This document shows positions 46,687-56,439 of a stretch of DNA of 64,000 bases, piece by piece. The DNA lies in assembly GCF_003987475.1 (NCBI RefSeq), contig NZ_PIQH01000004.1:62001-126000 (forward strand), given 5' to 3'. Made by a program: the position numbers and the translations under genes. Position 1 is the stretch's first letter. Every line of letters starts with the position of its first letter. This stretch comes from Idiomarina tyrosinivorans (GTDB lineage: Bacteria; Pseudomonadota; Gammaproteobacteria; Enterobacterales; Alteromonadaceae). The notes beneath the pieces are model-generated. The model searched no databases. It had not been told where the DNA came from and worked only from the letters and a program-made list of their open reading frames with translations.

Positions 46687-47538
46687 CTATTCTGATAGCT
46701 CCGATAGCGCCTTCGCGGCTGGCGAATGCTGCAGACCTCGCACTACCCAAGCATTCAGTGATTGCGGGAGTTGCTGGAGAGCCTGCTGGGCGGCGGCTTT
46801 GCTTGCAAATTGTGTAAACAAGCAGGCGCCAGAGCCAGTCAGCCGAGTTGGGCCGTATTCTAGCAACGTGGCGCGGGCATTGGCAACTTCGGGGTAGAGC
46901 TTACAGACCAATGCCTCAAAGTCATTTGTTGTTGTTTGTTGTTGCCAGTTTGTAGCCGCAATCGGTGGGTGCTGCCGCGGGAGATCGGGGTGCTGATACA
47001 GCCGCGGGGTGCTTACGTGAACATCTGGATGGGCCAAAATGTACCATGTCGCAGGCGTTTCCGTGGCGCTAAAACGTTCACCGATGCCTTCGGCAAAGGC
47101 GGCTTCTCCGTGGACAAAAATGGGGATATCCGCGCCCAGTGGTAACGCGATGCGTTGCAATTCGGCGGAACTCAGCTGGAGCTGCCATAAGTGGTTTAAT
47201 GCTAACAACGTTGTTGCAGCGTTGGATGAACCACCGCCTAAACCGCCTCCTGTGGGAATCGCTTTGGTTAATTCAATCGCCACTCCCGGTAGAGCCTGAT
47301 GTTGGGTTTGTGCCAGAGCTCTGGCGGCTTGCATGACTAAATTCTGTTCAGGGCTAACATCGACACCGGGTGCGGATAAGGTAATCTGGTCATCATCACG
47401 CAACCGAAAACTTAGGCTGTCGCATAAATCGATAAACTGGAAAACCGTTTGTAATTGGTGATAACCGTCGGCTCGGCGCCCTGTGATATGTAAAAACAGA
47501 TTCAGTTTTGCCGGTGAGGGCAGGGTTAAGGTTGCCAT
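46687..47538 (-). CDS. ispE: 4-diphosphocytidyl-2-C-methyl-D-erythritol kinase
   Basis: A 283-residue GHMP kinase, the fourth enzyme of the MEP isoprenoid pathway. It has SPAKLNLFLHITGRRADGYHQL near the N-terminus (with the conserved Lys and His, motif abbreviated here as PAKLNLFLHI), the ATP-binding PTGGGLGGGSSNAA and a C-terminal TGSGACLF. I start at ATG 47538 (MATLTLPSPAKLN), overlapping the lolB end by 13 bp. A far upstream in-frame ATG lies inside lolB. Confidence 0.97.
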   Translation of the reverse strand: MATLTLPSPAKLNLFLHITGRRADGYHQLQTVFQFIDLCDSLSFRLRDDDQITLSAPGVDVSPEQNLVMQAARALAQTQHQALPGVAIELTKAIPTGGGLGGGSSNAATTLLALNHLWQLQLSSAELQRIALPLGADIPIFVHGEAAFAEGIGERFSATETPATWYILAHPDVHVSTPRLYQHPDLPRQHPPIAATNWQQQTTTNDFEALVCKLYPEVANARATLLEYGPTRLTGSGACLFTQFASKAAAQQALQQLPQSLNAWVVRGLQHSPAAKALSELSE

Positions 47539-48200
47539 TCGGTCATTCTCACTTTTATTTTTACTTTCTCGCTTGCTACTACCAGTTGTGCCGGTAATTG
47601 CCAACTCTGCTGAGCAAACTGTACCGGTTGGTAGGCTTGCCAATCTAATGCCCATAACTGTTGGCTCGGTGAGCGCCACGTTGCTCTGGCGAGCGTACCA
47701 TCGTCGTAGGTTTTTACCTGTTCAACGCCGCTGGGTAAGGCACCGGTGAAAGCCTTTTGTAACAGGCTAAAGGGAATTTCCGTACGCAATAAGCCAGCCA
47801 CCAAATTGTCCGCATTCGGGGCTGAAATTTTGCCGTTTTCTTCATCCCACCAGATCGCTCGTTGAGGACTGATGGTTAAGGTGGCAAGCACGCCCTGCAA
47901 CGGGTGTGAAAAGGTAATCAGAGTATTGTTTGGCTCACTATCCCAATTAAAATAAAGGCCGTCGCGCTCACCGGTTAGGCGATTGATAATGGCTAACTGC
48001 CCTTGTGCTTGCCAGTGGTTCAGGTTTGCCAGTTGTTTTTGGTGAGCTATTGCTTGAGGGTTGTTGCTACCGATCCAATTTTCAGTGCTTCGATTGCTCG
48101 GATCGATAAAACTGGAGCAAGCCCCAAGCATTAGCACCAGAACCACATTGAAAACGGCTCGCAAGCGTCTCTGGCGGTGATTTCCTGAAGCACTCATCAT
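47526..48200 (-). CDS. lolB: Outer-membrane lipoprotein LolB
   Basis: A 224-residue lipoprotein that receives lipoproteins from LolA and inserts them into the outer membrane. An unusually polar start (MMSASGNHRQRRLRA) is followed by a hydrophobic stretch and lipobox LMLGAC with Cys28. The mature domain contains WQAQGQLAI, DGLYFNWDSE and LQGVLATLTI typical of the family. It is divergent from hemA and followed by ispE, as in E. coli. Confidence 0.93.
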   Translation of the reverse strand: MMSASGNHRQRRLRAVFNVVLVLMLGACSSFIDPSNRSTENWIGSNNPQAIAHQKQLANLNHWQAQGQLAIINRLTGERDGLYFNWDSEPNNTLITFSHPLQGVLATLTISPQRAIWWDEENGKISAPNADNLVAGLLRTEIPFSLLQKAFTGALPSGVEQVKTYDDGTLARATWRSPSQQLWALDWQAYQPVQFAQQSWQLPAQLVVASEKVKIKVRMTEWQP

Positions 48201-48257
48201 GCGCTGATATCCCTAGTAAATCGTATTGTTGCGTAGTTGACCACGAATAAGGGTGGC

Positions 48258-48286
48258 TTTCAATGCTCAGGCCTTTGGCGTACAAT
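48258..48286 (+). promoter_or_regulatory. Candidate promoter for hemA
   Basis: TTTCAA at 48258-48263 and TACAAT at 48281-48286 are spaced 17 bp, leaving a leader of about 57 nt before the hemA ATG at 48350. The -35 match is only moderate. Confidence 0.4.
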
Positions 48287-48349
48287 GCGCTCAGGCTAGA
48301 TAACAGCATGCTATTGACTGACCTGACCTGGACCTTGAATGCCCAACCG

Positions 48350-49609
48350 ATGAATATTTTTACCTTAGGTATTAATCACAAATCCGCGCCTGTTGGCTTG
48401 CGTGAGCGAGTTGCGTTTAGTGCTGAGCAACTCGAATCCGCGTTGGCTGCGATTCGGCAGTTGCCGGGCGTCGATGAAGCTGTGATTGTTTCTACCTGTA
48501 ACCGCACCGAATTATATTGCTCTGGCGACGTCGCTGAAGATGCATTGGTCGGGTGGTTAGCGGCATTCCATCAACTCTCTCCTGAGCAATTGCGCGAACA
48601 TCTTTACCAACACCGACATGAGCAAGCCATTGAGCATTTATTTGCGGTTGCCAGTGGTCTGGATTCATTGGTGTTGGGTGAACCGCAAATTCTTGGGCAG
48701 GTGAAACAGGCGTATCAGCAAGCGAAGCGCCAAGCAGCGGTGGGCGGGGTATTAGAGCGTTTATTTCAGTACTGTTTTCGGGTGGCTAAGATGGTGCGCA
48801 CCGATACCGACGTTGGACAAAATGCGGTATCAGTGGCCTACAGCGCGGTGAGCTTAGCAAAACATATCTTTTCGCGAGTCGCTGATGCACGGGTATTGCT
48901 CATTGGTGCAGGCGACACCTCAGAACTGGTTGCGCAACATCTGAAAGAGCAGGGCGTCAGCCAGCTAAAAGTTGCGAATCGGACGTTACAGCGGGCGCAA
49001 GAGTTGGCGACCAAGTTTGCCGCCGAAGCACATACCTTGGCTGAATTACCCGAGTTATTACCTAATGCCGATATCGTGGTGAGCTCAACTGCTTCGACGC
49101 TGCCTTTGGTTGGTAAAGGGATGGTAGAAAAGGCCTTACGTCAACGCCGCCATCAACCGATGTTGTTTATCGATTTAGCGGTTCCGCGAGATATCGAAGA
49201 ACAAGTGAATGAACTCGACGACGCCTATTTGTATACCGTCGATGATTTACAGAATATTATTAGCGAAAATCTGCGCAATCGTGAACAAGCGGCGCAGCAG
49301 GCGCAGCAAATTATAAGTAGTGAGCGACAGGCATTTGTCGACTGGCTGGCGTCTCTTAACAGTGTCGATTTAGTGCGTGACTTTCGCCAGCACTATCAGG
49401 CTTTGGCACAACAACAGTTGTCCCGAGCAATGACGCAATTGCAGGCAGGTAAAGACCCGCAAGCGGTATTGGAGGAGTTCTCTCACCGTCTGACCAATCA
49501 AATGTTGCATGAGCCCACGCGAATGATCAAAAAAGCTGGAGAAAATGGCGACCAGCATACGTTGGCCGTACTACAGCTATTATGTAGTGAAGGCAAAACA
49601 ACTTCATAA
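48350..49609 (+). CDS. hemA: Glutamyl-tRNA reductase
   Basis: A 419-residue enzyme that reduces glutamyl-tRNA to glutamate-1-semialdehyde, the first committed step of haem synthesis by the C5 route. The catalytic Cys50 is in VSTCNRTELYC, the substrate loop GEPQILGQVKQAY follows, and an NADPH-binding domain has LLIGAGDTSELVAQHL. A C-terminal helical dimerisation domain ends the protein. I start at ATG 48350 (MNIFTLGINHKSAPV), which gives the family N-terminus and Cys50; a 29-residue upstream extension is possible but unlike the family. Confidence 0.97.
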   Translation: MNIFTLGINHKSAPVGLRERVAFSAEQLESALAAIRQLPGVDEAVIVSTCNRTELYCSGDVAEDALVGWLAAFHQLSPEQLREHLYQHRHEQAIEHLFAVASGLDSLVLGEPQILGQVKQAYQQAKRQAAVGGVLERLFQYCFRVAKMVRTDTDVGQNAVSVAYSAVSLAKHIFSRVADARVLLIGAGDTSELVAQHLKEQGVSQLKVANRTLQRAQELATKFAAEAHTLAELPELLPNADIVVSSTASTLPLVGKGMVEKALRQRRHQPMLFIDLAVPRDIEEQVNELDDAYLYTVDDLQNIISENLRNREQAAQQAQQIISSERQAFVDWLASLNSVDLVRDFRQHYQALAQQQLSRAMTQLQAGKDPQAVLEEFSHRLTNQMLHEPTRMIKKAGENGDQHTLAVLQLLCSEGKTTS

Positions 49610-49624
49610 TAAACGAGGATCTGC

Positions 49625-50716
49625 ATGAATCCGTCGATTCAGAAAAAATTAGAAAGCTTGTTAGAACGCTATCAAGAAGTACAAGTGCTACTCGGCGAAG
49701 CCGACGTCATTCAAAATCAAGACCGCTTCCGCGCGTTGTCAAAAGAATATTCTCAACTTGAACAAATTGCCGATTGTTTTACCGCATGGCAACGGGCTAA
49801 TGAGGATGTTGATGCGGCAAAAGAAATGGCGAACGATGACGATCCCGATTTACGCGAAATGGCGCAGGACGAGTTGGCAGAGTCGGAAAACAAAGTGGAA
49901 GCACTCGCGCAGCAGTTGCAAGTATTGCTGTTGCCCAAAGATCCTAACGATGATCGCCCGTGCTATTTGGAAATTCGTGCCGGTGCCGGCGGTGACGAGG
50001 CGGCTATTTTTGCCGGCGATCTGTTCCGTATGTACAGCCGCTATGCGGAGACCCATGGTTGGAAAGTTAATGTGGTCAGTGCAAACGAGGGTGACCATGG
50101 CGGATACAAAGAAGTGATAGCGAATGTTACCGGTGACGGCGCCTATGGTCGCTTGAAGTTTGAGTCAGGAGGCCATCGCGTGCAGCGAGTCCCAGAAACA
50201 GAATCACAGGGGCGCGTGCATACTTCGGCTTGCACCGTTGCTGTGTTGCCTGAAATTCCCGAAGCCGAAGCGATAGAGATTAATCCGGCCGATTTGCGGG
50301 TGGATACCTTCCGCGCGTCGGGCGCTGGTGGTCAGCACGTTAACCGAACCGACTCTGCTATCCGCATTACTCACTTACCGAGTGGTATTGTGGTGGAGTG
50401 CCAGGAAGAACGTTCACAGCATAAAAACCGTGCCAAAGCGATGTCGGTACTACAAGCGCGATTACAACGTGCAGAAGACGAGAAACGCCAAGCCGAAGAA
50501 GCTTCAACGCGCCGTAACCTAGTCGGTAGCGGCGACCGTTCTGAGCGTATTAGAACTTACAACTATCCACAAAGTCGGGTCACTGACCATCGGATAAACC
50601 TGACCTTGTACCGTCTTGATGAAGTCTTGTCGGGCGAGTTAGATGTATTATTAGACCCAATTATTACTGAGCATCAAGCGGACCAATTGGCGGCTTTAGC
50701 CGATGGCAATGGCTGA
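49625..50716 (+). CDS. prfA: Peptide chain release factor 1
   Basis: A 363-residue class I release factor recognising UAA and UAG. The codon-recognition tripeptide region is seen in [14 protein letters not shown] (RF1-type PxT), and the catalytic GGQ is at 235-237 in [17 protein letters not shown] precedes the ATG. It overlaps prmC by 14 bp; PrmC methylates the GGQ glutamine, so the pair is functionally linked. Confidence 0.98.
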   Translation: MNPSIQKKLESLLERYQEVQVLLGEADVIQNQDRFRALSKEYSQLEQIADCFTAWQRANEDVDAAKEMANDDDPDLREMAQDELAESENKVEALAQQLQVLLLPKDPNDDRPCYLEIRAGAGGDEAAIFAGDLFRMYSRYAETHGWKVNVVSANEGDHGGYKEVIANVTGDGAYGRLKFESGGHRVQRVPETESQGRVHTSACTVAVLPEIPEAEAIEINPADLRVDTFRASGAGGQHVNRTDSAIRITHLPSGIVVECQEERSQHKNRAKAMSVLQARLQRAEDEKRQAEEASTRRNLVGSGDRSERIRTYNYPQSRVTDHRINLTLYRLDEVLSGELDVLLDPIITEHQADQLAALADGNG

Positions 50717-51554
50717 GGTCAGCATTGCTGAAGCGCTTGGCTGGGCACGCCAGCAGTTGGCTGGGGTTGACCAAGAGACCGCCAATGCTGACGCTCGGAT
50801 GCTGTTAGCCGAGTTACTCGGTGTCGATTGGAGTTATCTTATGACCTGGCCCGAGCGCCCGTTAAGGCCTCAGCAATGGCAACAGTTTCAGGATTGGATA
50901 GCGCGTCGGCAAGCCGATGAACCGCTAGAATACCTCACCGGAACGGCCGATTTTGATGGCTTGAAATTACAGGTCACGCCAGCGACATTAATCCCCCGAG
51001 AGGATACCGAAACACTCGTCCGAGCAGCGCTAGAGCTTTCAATACCAGCAACCGCAAAGGTCCTCGATCTGGGAACGGGGAGTGGTGCAATCGCGCTGGC
51101 GTTGAAAGCACGTCGACCTGAATGGCAGGTGTTTGGTTGTGACAACTCGGCCGCGGCGTTGCAGGTTGCTCAGCAAAATAGTGAAAATCTGGGTTTGTCG
51201 GTGAGCTGGTATCAGAGTGATTGGTTTTCCGCATTCTCGAGTAGCGATAAGTTTGACCTCATTGTCAGTAATCCCCCTTATATCGCTCACAACGATCCAC
51301 ATGTGAGTGATTCCGTTCGGCGCTATGAACCTGCTACCGCGCTCTATGCTGATGCCGACGGCATGGCCGATATTGGTTATATTGCGAGGGCGGCAAAACA
51401 ATTTTTAACAGCGAACGGGGCATTGTTATTTGAGCACGGTTGGCAACAGGCCGATCAGGTAGTTTTGACGCTCAGAGAAAATCGTTATAAAAAGGTTAAG
51501 AGTTGGAAAGATTATGCTAGTGTAAGTCGAGTCACTGGTGGTTTTTGCGATTAA
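50703..51554 (+). CDS. prmC: Release factor glutamine methyltransferase PrmC
   Basis: A 283-residue SAM-dependent enzyme that N5-methylates the glutamine of the GGQ motif in RF1 and RF2. An N-terminal helical substrate domain is followed by the Rossmann methyltransferase fold with [16 protein letters not shown] and the catalytic NPPYI. Two Met codons near the start (50703, 50709) are both possible. It overlaps prfA by 14 bp. Confidence 0.96.
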   Translation: MAMAEVSIAEALGWARQQLAGVDQETANADARMLLAELLGVDWSYLMTWPERPLRPQQWQQFQDWIARRQADEPLEYLTGTADFDGLKLQVTPATLIPREDTETLVRAALELSIPATAKVLDLGTGSGAIALALKARRPEWQVFGCDNSAAALQVAQQNSENLGLSVSWYQSDWFSAFSSSDKFDLIVSNPPYIAHNDPHVSDSVRRYEPATALYADADGMADIGYIARAAKQFLTANGALLFEHGWQQADQVVLTLRENRYKKVKSWKDYASVSRVTGGFCD

Positions 51555-51574
51555 CGAATAAGCAGGGAATCGAC

Positions 51575-53050
51575 ATGAGTAGTCAGTTTATGTTTGCTGA
51601 TGAGCCAACAGCAAACACTCCCAATCTTCCAGATGATCACTGGAAAGTAATGATTGTTGACGATGAGCCCGAGGTTCATGCTGTCACCAAATTAGCGTTG
51701 AGTGACTTCCACTTCTTAGGAAAAGGATTGTCTTTCTTCAGCGCGTACTCTGGCGAAGAAGCCAAGCAACTGATCAAAGAGCATCCCGACACGGCCATCG
51801 TACTGCTCGACGTGGTGATGGAGACCGATGATGCCGGGCTCAACGTTGCGCGTTTCATTCGGGAAGAGGCGAATAATCGATTCTCACGTATTATCTTGCG
51901 TACCGGGCAACCTGGGCAAGCTCCTGAACGCACGGTCATCGTAAATTACGATATTAACGACTATAAATCGAAAACCGAGCTGACCGCGCAGAAGCTATTC
52001 ACTGCAGTTATGTCAGCATTGCGTTCATATCGCGATATCATGTCCATTGATCATAGTCGCCAAGGTTTAGAAAAAATCATCTCCTCGGCGGGCAATTTAT
52101 TTGCGCTGCAATCGATGAACAGTTTTGTCGATGGCTTGGTGCAGCAATTAAGTTGGGTCATTGGCGGCGCGCAGCAAACTTTTTACGCCAGTAACGACGA
52201 AAATCAACCACAAGGTTACACCGTGAAAGCCGCTTATGGTGATGAAGCCGAAGTGGCGAAAGGCCAGCGTTTGCGTTCGGTCATTCCTGCCGAAGCACTT
52301 GAGCATTTGGACGACGTGATAAAAAACCACAGCGTTTATGTTGGCGACACCTTCGTGTTGGCGTTTTGTCGTAGCCACTGTCGGCCGCAAGGGGCGGTGC
52401 TTTATATTGGTGGGCTAGCGCGGCAACTTTCGGAAGATGAGCACCATGTATTGCATCTATTCGCTGAAAATGTTCAACAAGCACAAGACAACGTGCTGTG
52501 TTTGGAAGACGCTGACCGTTTTCTGGCTGAGTTAGCCGATCAGTGGATGAGCTTAAGTCTAGATCATCTCGATGAGGTGTTAGCGAAGTCTCGTATTGCT
52601 CGTATTGCTTACCACCTAGCTAACCAAGTGAAGAGCCAACAGCCACAGGCGACGGCTTGTGCAGCAATGATTTACCAACAAGCGGAACAATTGATTCATG
52701 AGGTGGATCAGCGTCCAGCTGCAGTAGAAGCGTTATGTCAACAGCGTGTGAGTCGCTCACTCCGGGCGTTGGCGAATGCTGAAACGGTGGCGACCACCAT
52801 TGCTTATCGAGCGCTTTATGAGCGCTTAGAGCGGTGGGATGGCTTAGGTCTGCCCGATGGCAAACAAGGCGAGGACATCGCCTTAGATAGCCAAATATTA
52901 ATGGTGTCGGTACAGTTGCTCGATTGGTTTAGCCAAGAGGAACCTATCGCGGCGATTAAAACACGACTGAATCAGGAGCGGGCCAGCTATTATTCACCGG
53001 AATTTTTGGATACGGTTATCAGTCAATTGGAAACGTTAAACGCGCAATAA
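51575..53050 (+). CDS. Response regulator with DUF3369 and a degenerate HD-GYP-like domain
   Basis: A 491-residue cytoplasmic protein. A receiver domain (about 22-145) has the acidic pair DD at 29-30 and the phosphorylatable Asp79 in LLDVVMETDDAG, with the conserved lysine in YKSKTEL. A DUF3369-type domain covers about 170-320. The C-terminal part (about 330-490) resembles HD-GYP: RWDGLGLPDGKQGEDIALDSQILMVS (quoted in part: RWDGLGLPDGKQGEDI) corresponds to the family's WDGxGYPxGLxGEEI, but GYP is GLP and I see no HD metal pair. c-di-GMP hydrolysis is therefore doubtful. The ATG at 51575 follows GCAGGGA. No histidine kinase is adjacent, and it interrupts the conserved prmC-sirB2 junction. Confidence 0.88.
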   Translation: MSSQFMFADEPTANTPNLPDDHWKVMIVDDEPEVHAVTKLALSDFHFLGKGLSFFSAYSGEEAKQLIKEHPDTAIVLLDVVMETDDAGLNVARFIREEANNRFSRIILRTGQPGQAPERTVIVNYDINDYKSKTELTAQKLFTAVMSALRSYRDIMSIDHSRQGLEKIISSAGNLFALQSMNSFVDGLVQQLSWVIGGAQQTFYASNDENQPQGYTVKAAYGDEAEVAKGQRLRSVIPAEALEHLDDVIKNHSVYVGDTFVLAFCRSHCRPQGAVLYIGGLARQLSEDEHHVLHLFAENVQQAQDNVLCLEDADRFLAELADQWMSLSLDHLDEVLAKSRIARIAYHLANQVKSQQPQATACAAMIYQQAEQLIHEVDQRPAAVEALCQQRVSRSLRALANAETVATTIAYRALYERLERWDGLGLPDGKQGEDIALDSQILMVSVQLLDWFSQEEPIAAIKTRLNQERASYYSPEFLDTVISQLETLNAQ

Positions 53051-53058
53051 GGATATCT

Positions 53059-53433
53059 ATGTACTCAGCATTTAAACACCTGCACCTCACGTTTATTGCC
53101 ATAAGTGTGTTATTATTCTTGCTTCGTTTTGTATGGGTGATGCGCGACTCTGCAATGATGCAGAAAAAGTGGGTGAAGATTGTTCCTCACATTAATGACA
53201 CCTTACTACTGCTAAGTGCGGTAGGGTTGATGGTGATGATCCATCAATACCCTTTCGTTAATACTTGGCTAACAGCGAAGCTGCTGGGTTTAGTTGCCTA
53301 CATCGGTTTTGCCACTATGGCGCTTAAAAGTGCCGGTGGCAAACGCTGGTTAGGGTTTGCCTTAGCGGTCATTACGTTGTGGTATGTGGTTAATGTGGCG
53401 GTGACCAAGTCAGCCCTCGCCAGTTTAGGATAA
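53059..53433 (+). CDS. sirB2: SirB2 family membrane protein
   Basis: A 124-residue integral membrane protein with four hydrophobic helices. The family pattern KHLHLTFIAISVLLFLLRF, with a conserved His at the membrane face, and VKIVPHINDTLLLLSA is visible. Its biochemical role is unknown; the name comes from a Salmonella locus. It sits between a response regulator and sirB1, in the conserved prmC-sirB2-sirB1-kdsA neighbourhood. AAGGA precedes the ATG. Confidence 0.93.
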   Translation: MYSAFKHLHLTFIAISVLLFLLRFVWVMRDSAMMQKKWVKIVPHINDTLLLLSAVGLMVMIHQYPFVNTWLTAKLLGLVAYIGFATMALKSAGGKRWLGFALAVITLWYVVNVAVTKSALASLG

Positions 53434-53468
53434 GCGCATCATCATTGGAAGTTAAGCAATGAGGTGAC

Positions 53469-54284
53469 ATGTCAACGACTTCGCGCTTTGCATTTTTAGA
53501 ACTCACAGAGAACTCTGTCCTCTCCACTATTGAAGTCGTGTGGGAGATAGGGCGTATATTTGCGCCTAATTCTGCAACCGCAATTAGCGAATTTAATGAC
53601 GCTATTGAGCCGCTTTCTGCACTCCGTGACGATGCCTTAAGCGAAGCCAAACTGAAGCGTTTATGTGACGAATTCTTTATTCAGTTGGGCTTCAGTGAAC
53701 CGCCTGAAAGTTTGATCACGAGCCGGCGCGTATTCGCCCATCAGGTGGCAGGGTTACGCACCGGCCTTCCCATTACCTTAGCCTTGTTATTCCAGGCTGC
53801 GGCGGAGCGCGCAGGGGTGACAGTCGACATCATCGATTTCCCTGGGTATCCATTGATGCGCTGCGATATTCATCAGCAAAGCATTTTTATTGATCCGCGT
53901 AGCGGGCATTGGCTCAATGCTGAGCAGTTAAAACAGCGCTTTGATGATGCTTTAGAAGGCGATTCTGAATTCACTTGGGAATGGCTAGAAATGAGTTCGC
54001 AAGCCACTATTGTTCAAGCTTACCTAACCGAGGTCAAACATAGCCTAATGATGGAAGCGAAGTTCGAACAGGCACTGACGGCGATTTCGATGCTACTGAC
54101 GCTGTCGCCCAACGATCCTTACGAAATTCGTGACCGCGGTTATTTATACGAGGAACTAGATTGTCAGCACGTTGCGGTTGACGACTATCAGTATTTTGTA
54201 GAACAGTGCCCGGAAGATCCCAGTGCAGAGATGCTGAAGTTGCAGTTAGAGAGTTATCCTGGGCCACAGCAAGTATTTCATTAA
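53469..54284 (+). CDS. sirB1: SirB1 family protein (transglutaminase-like, TPR)
   Basis: A 271-residue cytoplasmic protein. The N-terminal transglutaminase-like region of the SirB1 family (about 40-165) includes TGLPITLALLFQAAAERAGV and FPGYPLMRCD. TPR-like helices follow (about 185-260, with LSPNDPYEIRDRGYLYEEL). The usual catalytic Cys-His-Asp triad is not obvious, as in most SirB1 proteins. GAGGTGACATG gives the ribosome site. Function is unknown. Confidence 0.92.
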   Translation: MSTTSRFAFLELTENSVLSTIEVVWEIGRIFAPNSATAISEFNDAIEPLSALRDDALSEAKLKRLCDEFFIQLGFSEPPESLITSRRVFAHQVAGLRTGLPITLALLFQAAAERAGVTVDIIDFPGYPLMRCDIHQQSIFIDPRSGHWLNAEQLKQRFDDALEGDSEFTWEWLEMSSQATIVQAYLTEVKHSLMMEAKFEQALTAISMLLTLSPNDPYEIRDRGYLYEELDCQHVAVDDYQYFVEQCPEDPSAEMLKLQLESYPGPQQVFH

Positions 54285-54311
54285 AATAAAAACGGATTAA
54301 AGGAGTATTCC

Positions 54312-55574
54312 ATGTCGTCCCCGGTTGAGGCTAGCGCAGCACTGGTTACTAATGATGGTGTTGTCATTGGCCTACTGATGGCTATTTTAGGCCTAGTGTT
54401 TTACACCCAAGGTAGCGAAAAGCCGATTTTCAAGAAGTTCTATCAGTATGTGCCAGCATTGCTGCTCTGCTATTTCTTGCCATCGCTATTAAATACCTTC
54501 GATATCGTTAATGGCAACACCAGCGCGGTGAGTGACATCACCATGGATTATCTGCTTCCGGTATGTATGGTGTTGCTAACCCTTAGCTTAGATATGAAAG
54601 CGATTCTGCGGTTAGGGCCAAAAGCGGTTATTTTGTTCTTGGTTGGTACCTTGGGCATTGTTATCGGCGGTCCCATTGCGTTGCTGGCGGTATCAAGCGT
54701 ATTCCCCGAGTTATTAAATGGTGCTGGGCCTGATGCGGTATGGCGCGGTATGACGACCATAGCTGGCAGTTGGATCGGTGGCGGTGCAAACCAAGCGGCA
54801 ATGAAAGAAGTGTATGAAGTGGGTGGCGACATTTTCTCTGGAATGGTTACCGTGGACATTATTGTCGCTAACTTATGGATGGCGGTTTTACTGTACTTTG
54901 CTTCGAACGCTAAGCAGATTGATGCGCGTACTGGTGCCGATACACGTGCCATAGATGATATTAAAAAGCGTGTTGAAGCATTTGAAGCCGAGCATGTACG
55001 TAATCCTACGTTACGCGACTTAATGCTGATTTTAGCGGTCGGTTTTGGTGTTGCAGGGTTAGCGCATTGGCTCGCCGGTGGCATTGCGCCGAGTATTGGT
55101 GAAAACTTCCCACAACTGAAAAATTTCAGCTTAGACAGCCAATTTTTTTGGTTGATCATTTTGGCAACAACCGGCGGTATCGCTCTGTCCTTTACTCGAG
55201 CGCGGCGTCTTGAAGCGGTTGGCGCATCAAAGATCGGTTCAGTTTTCGTTTACGTATTGGTCGCAAGTATCGGCTTGCATATGGACGTAACGCAAATAGC
55301 TGATGCGCCAAAATACTTTTTGATTGGTGCTATTTGGATGCTCATCCACGCGACGTTGATGTTGTTAGTCGCCAAATGGTTGAAAGCGCCCGTGTTTTAT
55401 ATGGCGGTCGGAAGTCAGGCAAATGTTGGTGGTGCGGCGTCAGCCCCAGTCGTGGCTTCGGCTTTCCATCCATCGTTGGCTCCCGTTGGGGTGTTGTTGG
55501 CCGTTATGGGCTATGCACTGGGCACTTATATGGCGTATATTTGTGGACAAATACTGCGCGTTATCGCCAGTTAA
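54312..55574 (+). CDS. DUF819 family membrane protein
   Basis: A 420-residue polytopic inner-membrane protein with about ten to twelve helices. Diagnostic stretches are TIAGSWIGGGANQAAMKE and VGSQANVGGAASAPVVASAFHPSLAPVGVL, quoted in part (GSQANVGGAASAPVVA), which match the DUF819 (YjcL-like) family. These proteins resemble secondary transporters, but the substrate is unknown. AGGAG precedes the ATG by 8 bases. It sits between sirB1 and kdsA, which are neighbours in E. coli, and appears to be an insertion into that conserved operon. Confidence 0.88.
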   Translation: MSSPVEASAALVTNDGVVIGLLMAILGLVFYTQGSEKPIFKKFYQYVPALLLCYFLPSLLNTFDIVNGNTSAVSDITMDYLLPVCMVLLTLSLDMKAILRLGPKAVILFLVGTLGIVIGGPIALLAVSSVFPELLNGAGPDAVWRGMTTIAGSWIGGGANQAAMKEVYEVGGDIFSGMVTVDIIVANLWMAVLLYFASNAKQIDARTGADTRAIDDIKKRVEAFEAEHVRNPTLRDLMLILAVGFGVAGLAHWLAGGIAPSIGENFPQLKNFSLDSQFFWLIILATTGGIALSFTRARRLEAVGASKIGSVFVYVLVASIGLHMDVTQIADAPKYFLIGAIWMLIHATLMLLVAKWLKAPVFYMAVGSQANVGGAASAPVVASAFHPSLAPVGVLLAVMGYALGTYMAYICGQILRVIAS

Positions 55575-55577
55575 TAA

Positions 55578-56435
<858 letters not shown>

Positions 56436-56439
56436 TATT

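Noticed and set aside
54548-55159. 203-codon minus-strand frame inside the DUF819 gene
   Set aside because: It is fully antisense to a well-recognised membrane protein, has no family resemblance and no upstream signals.
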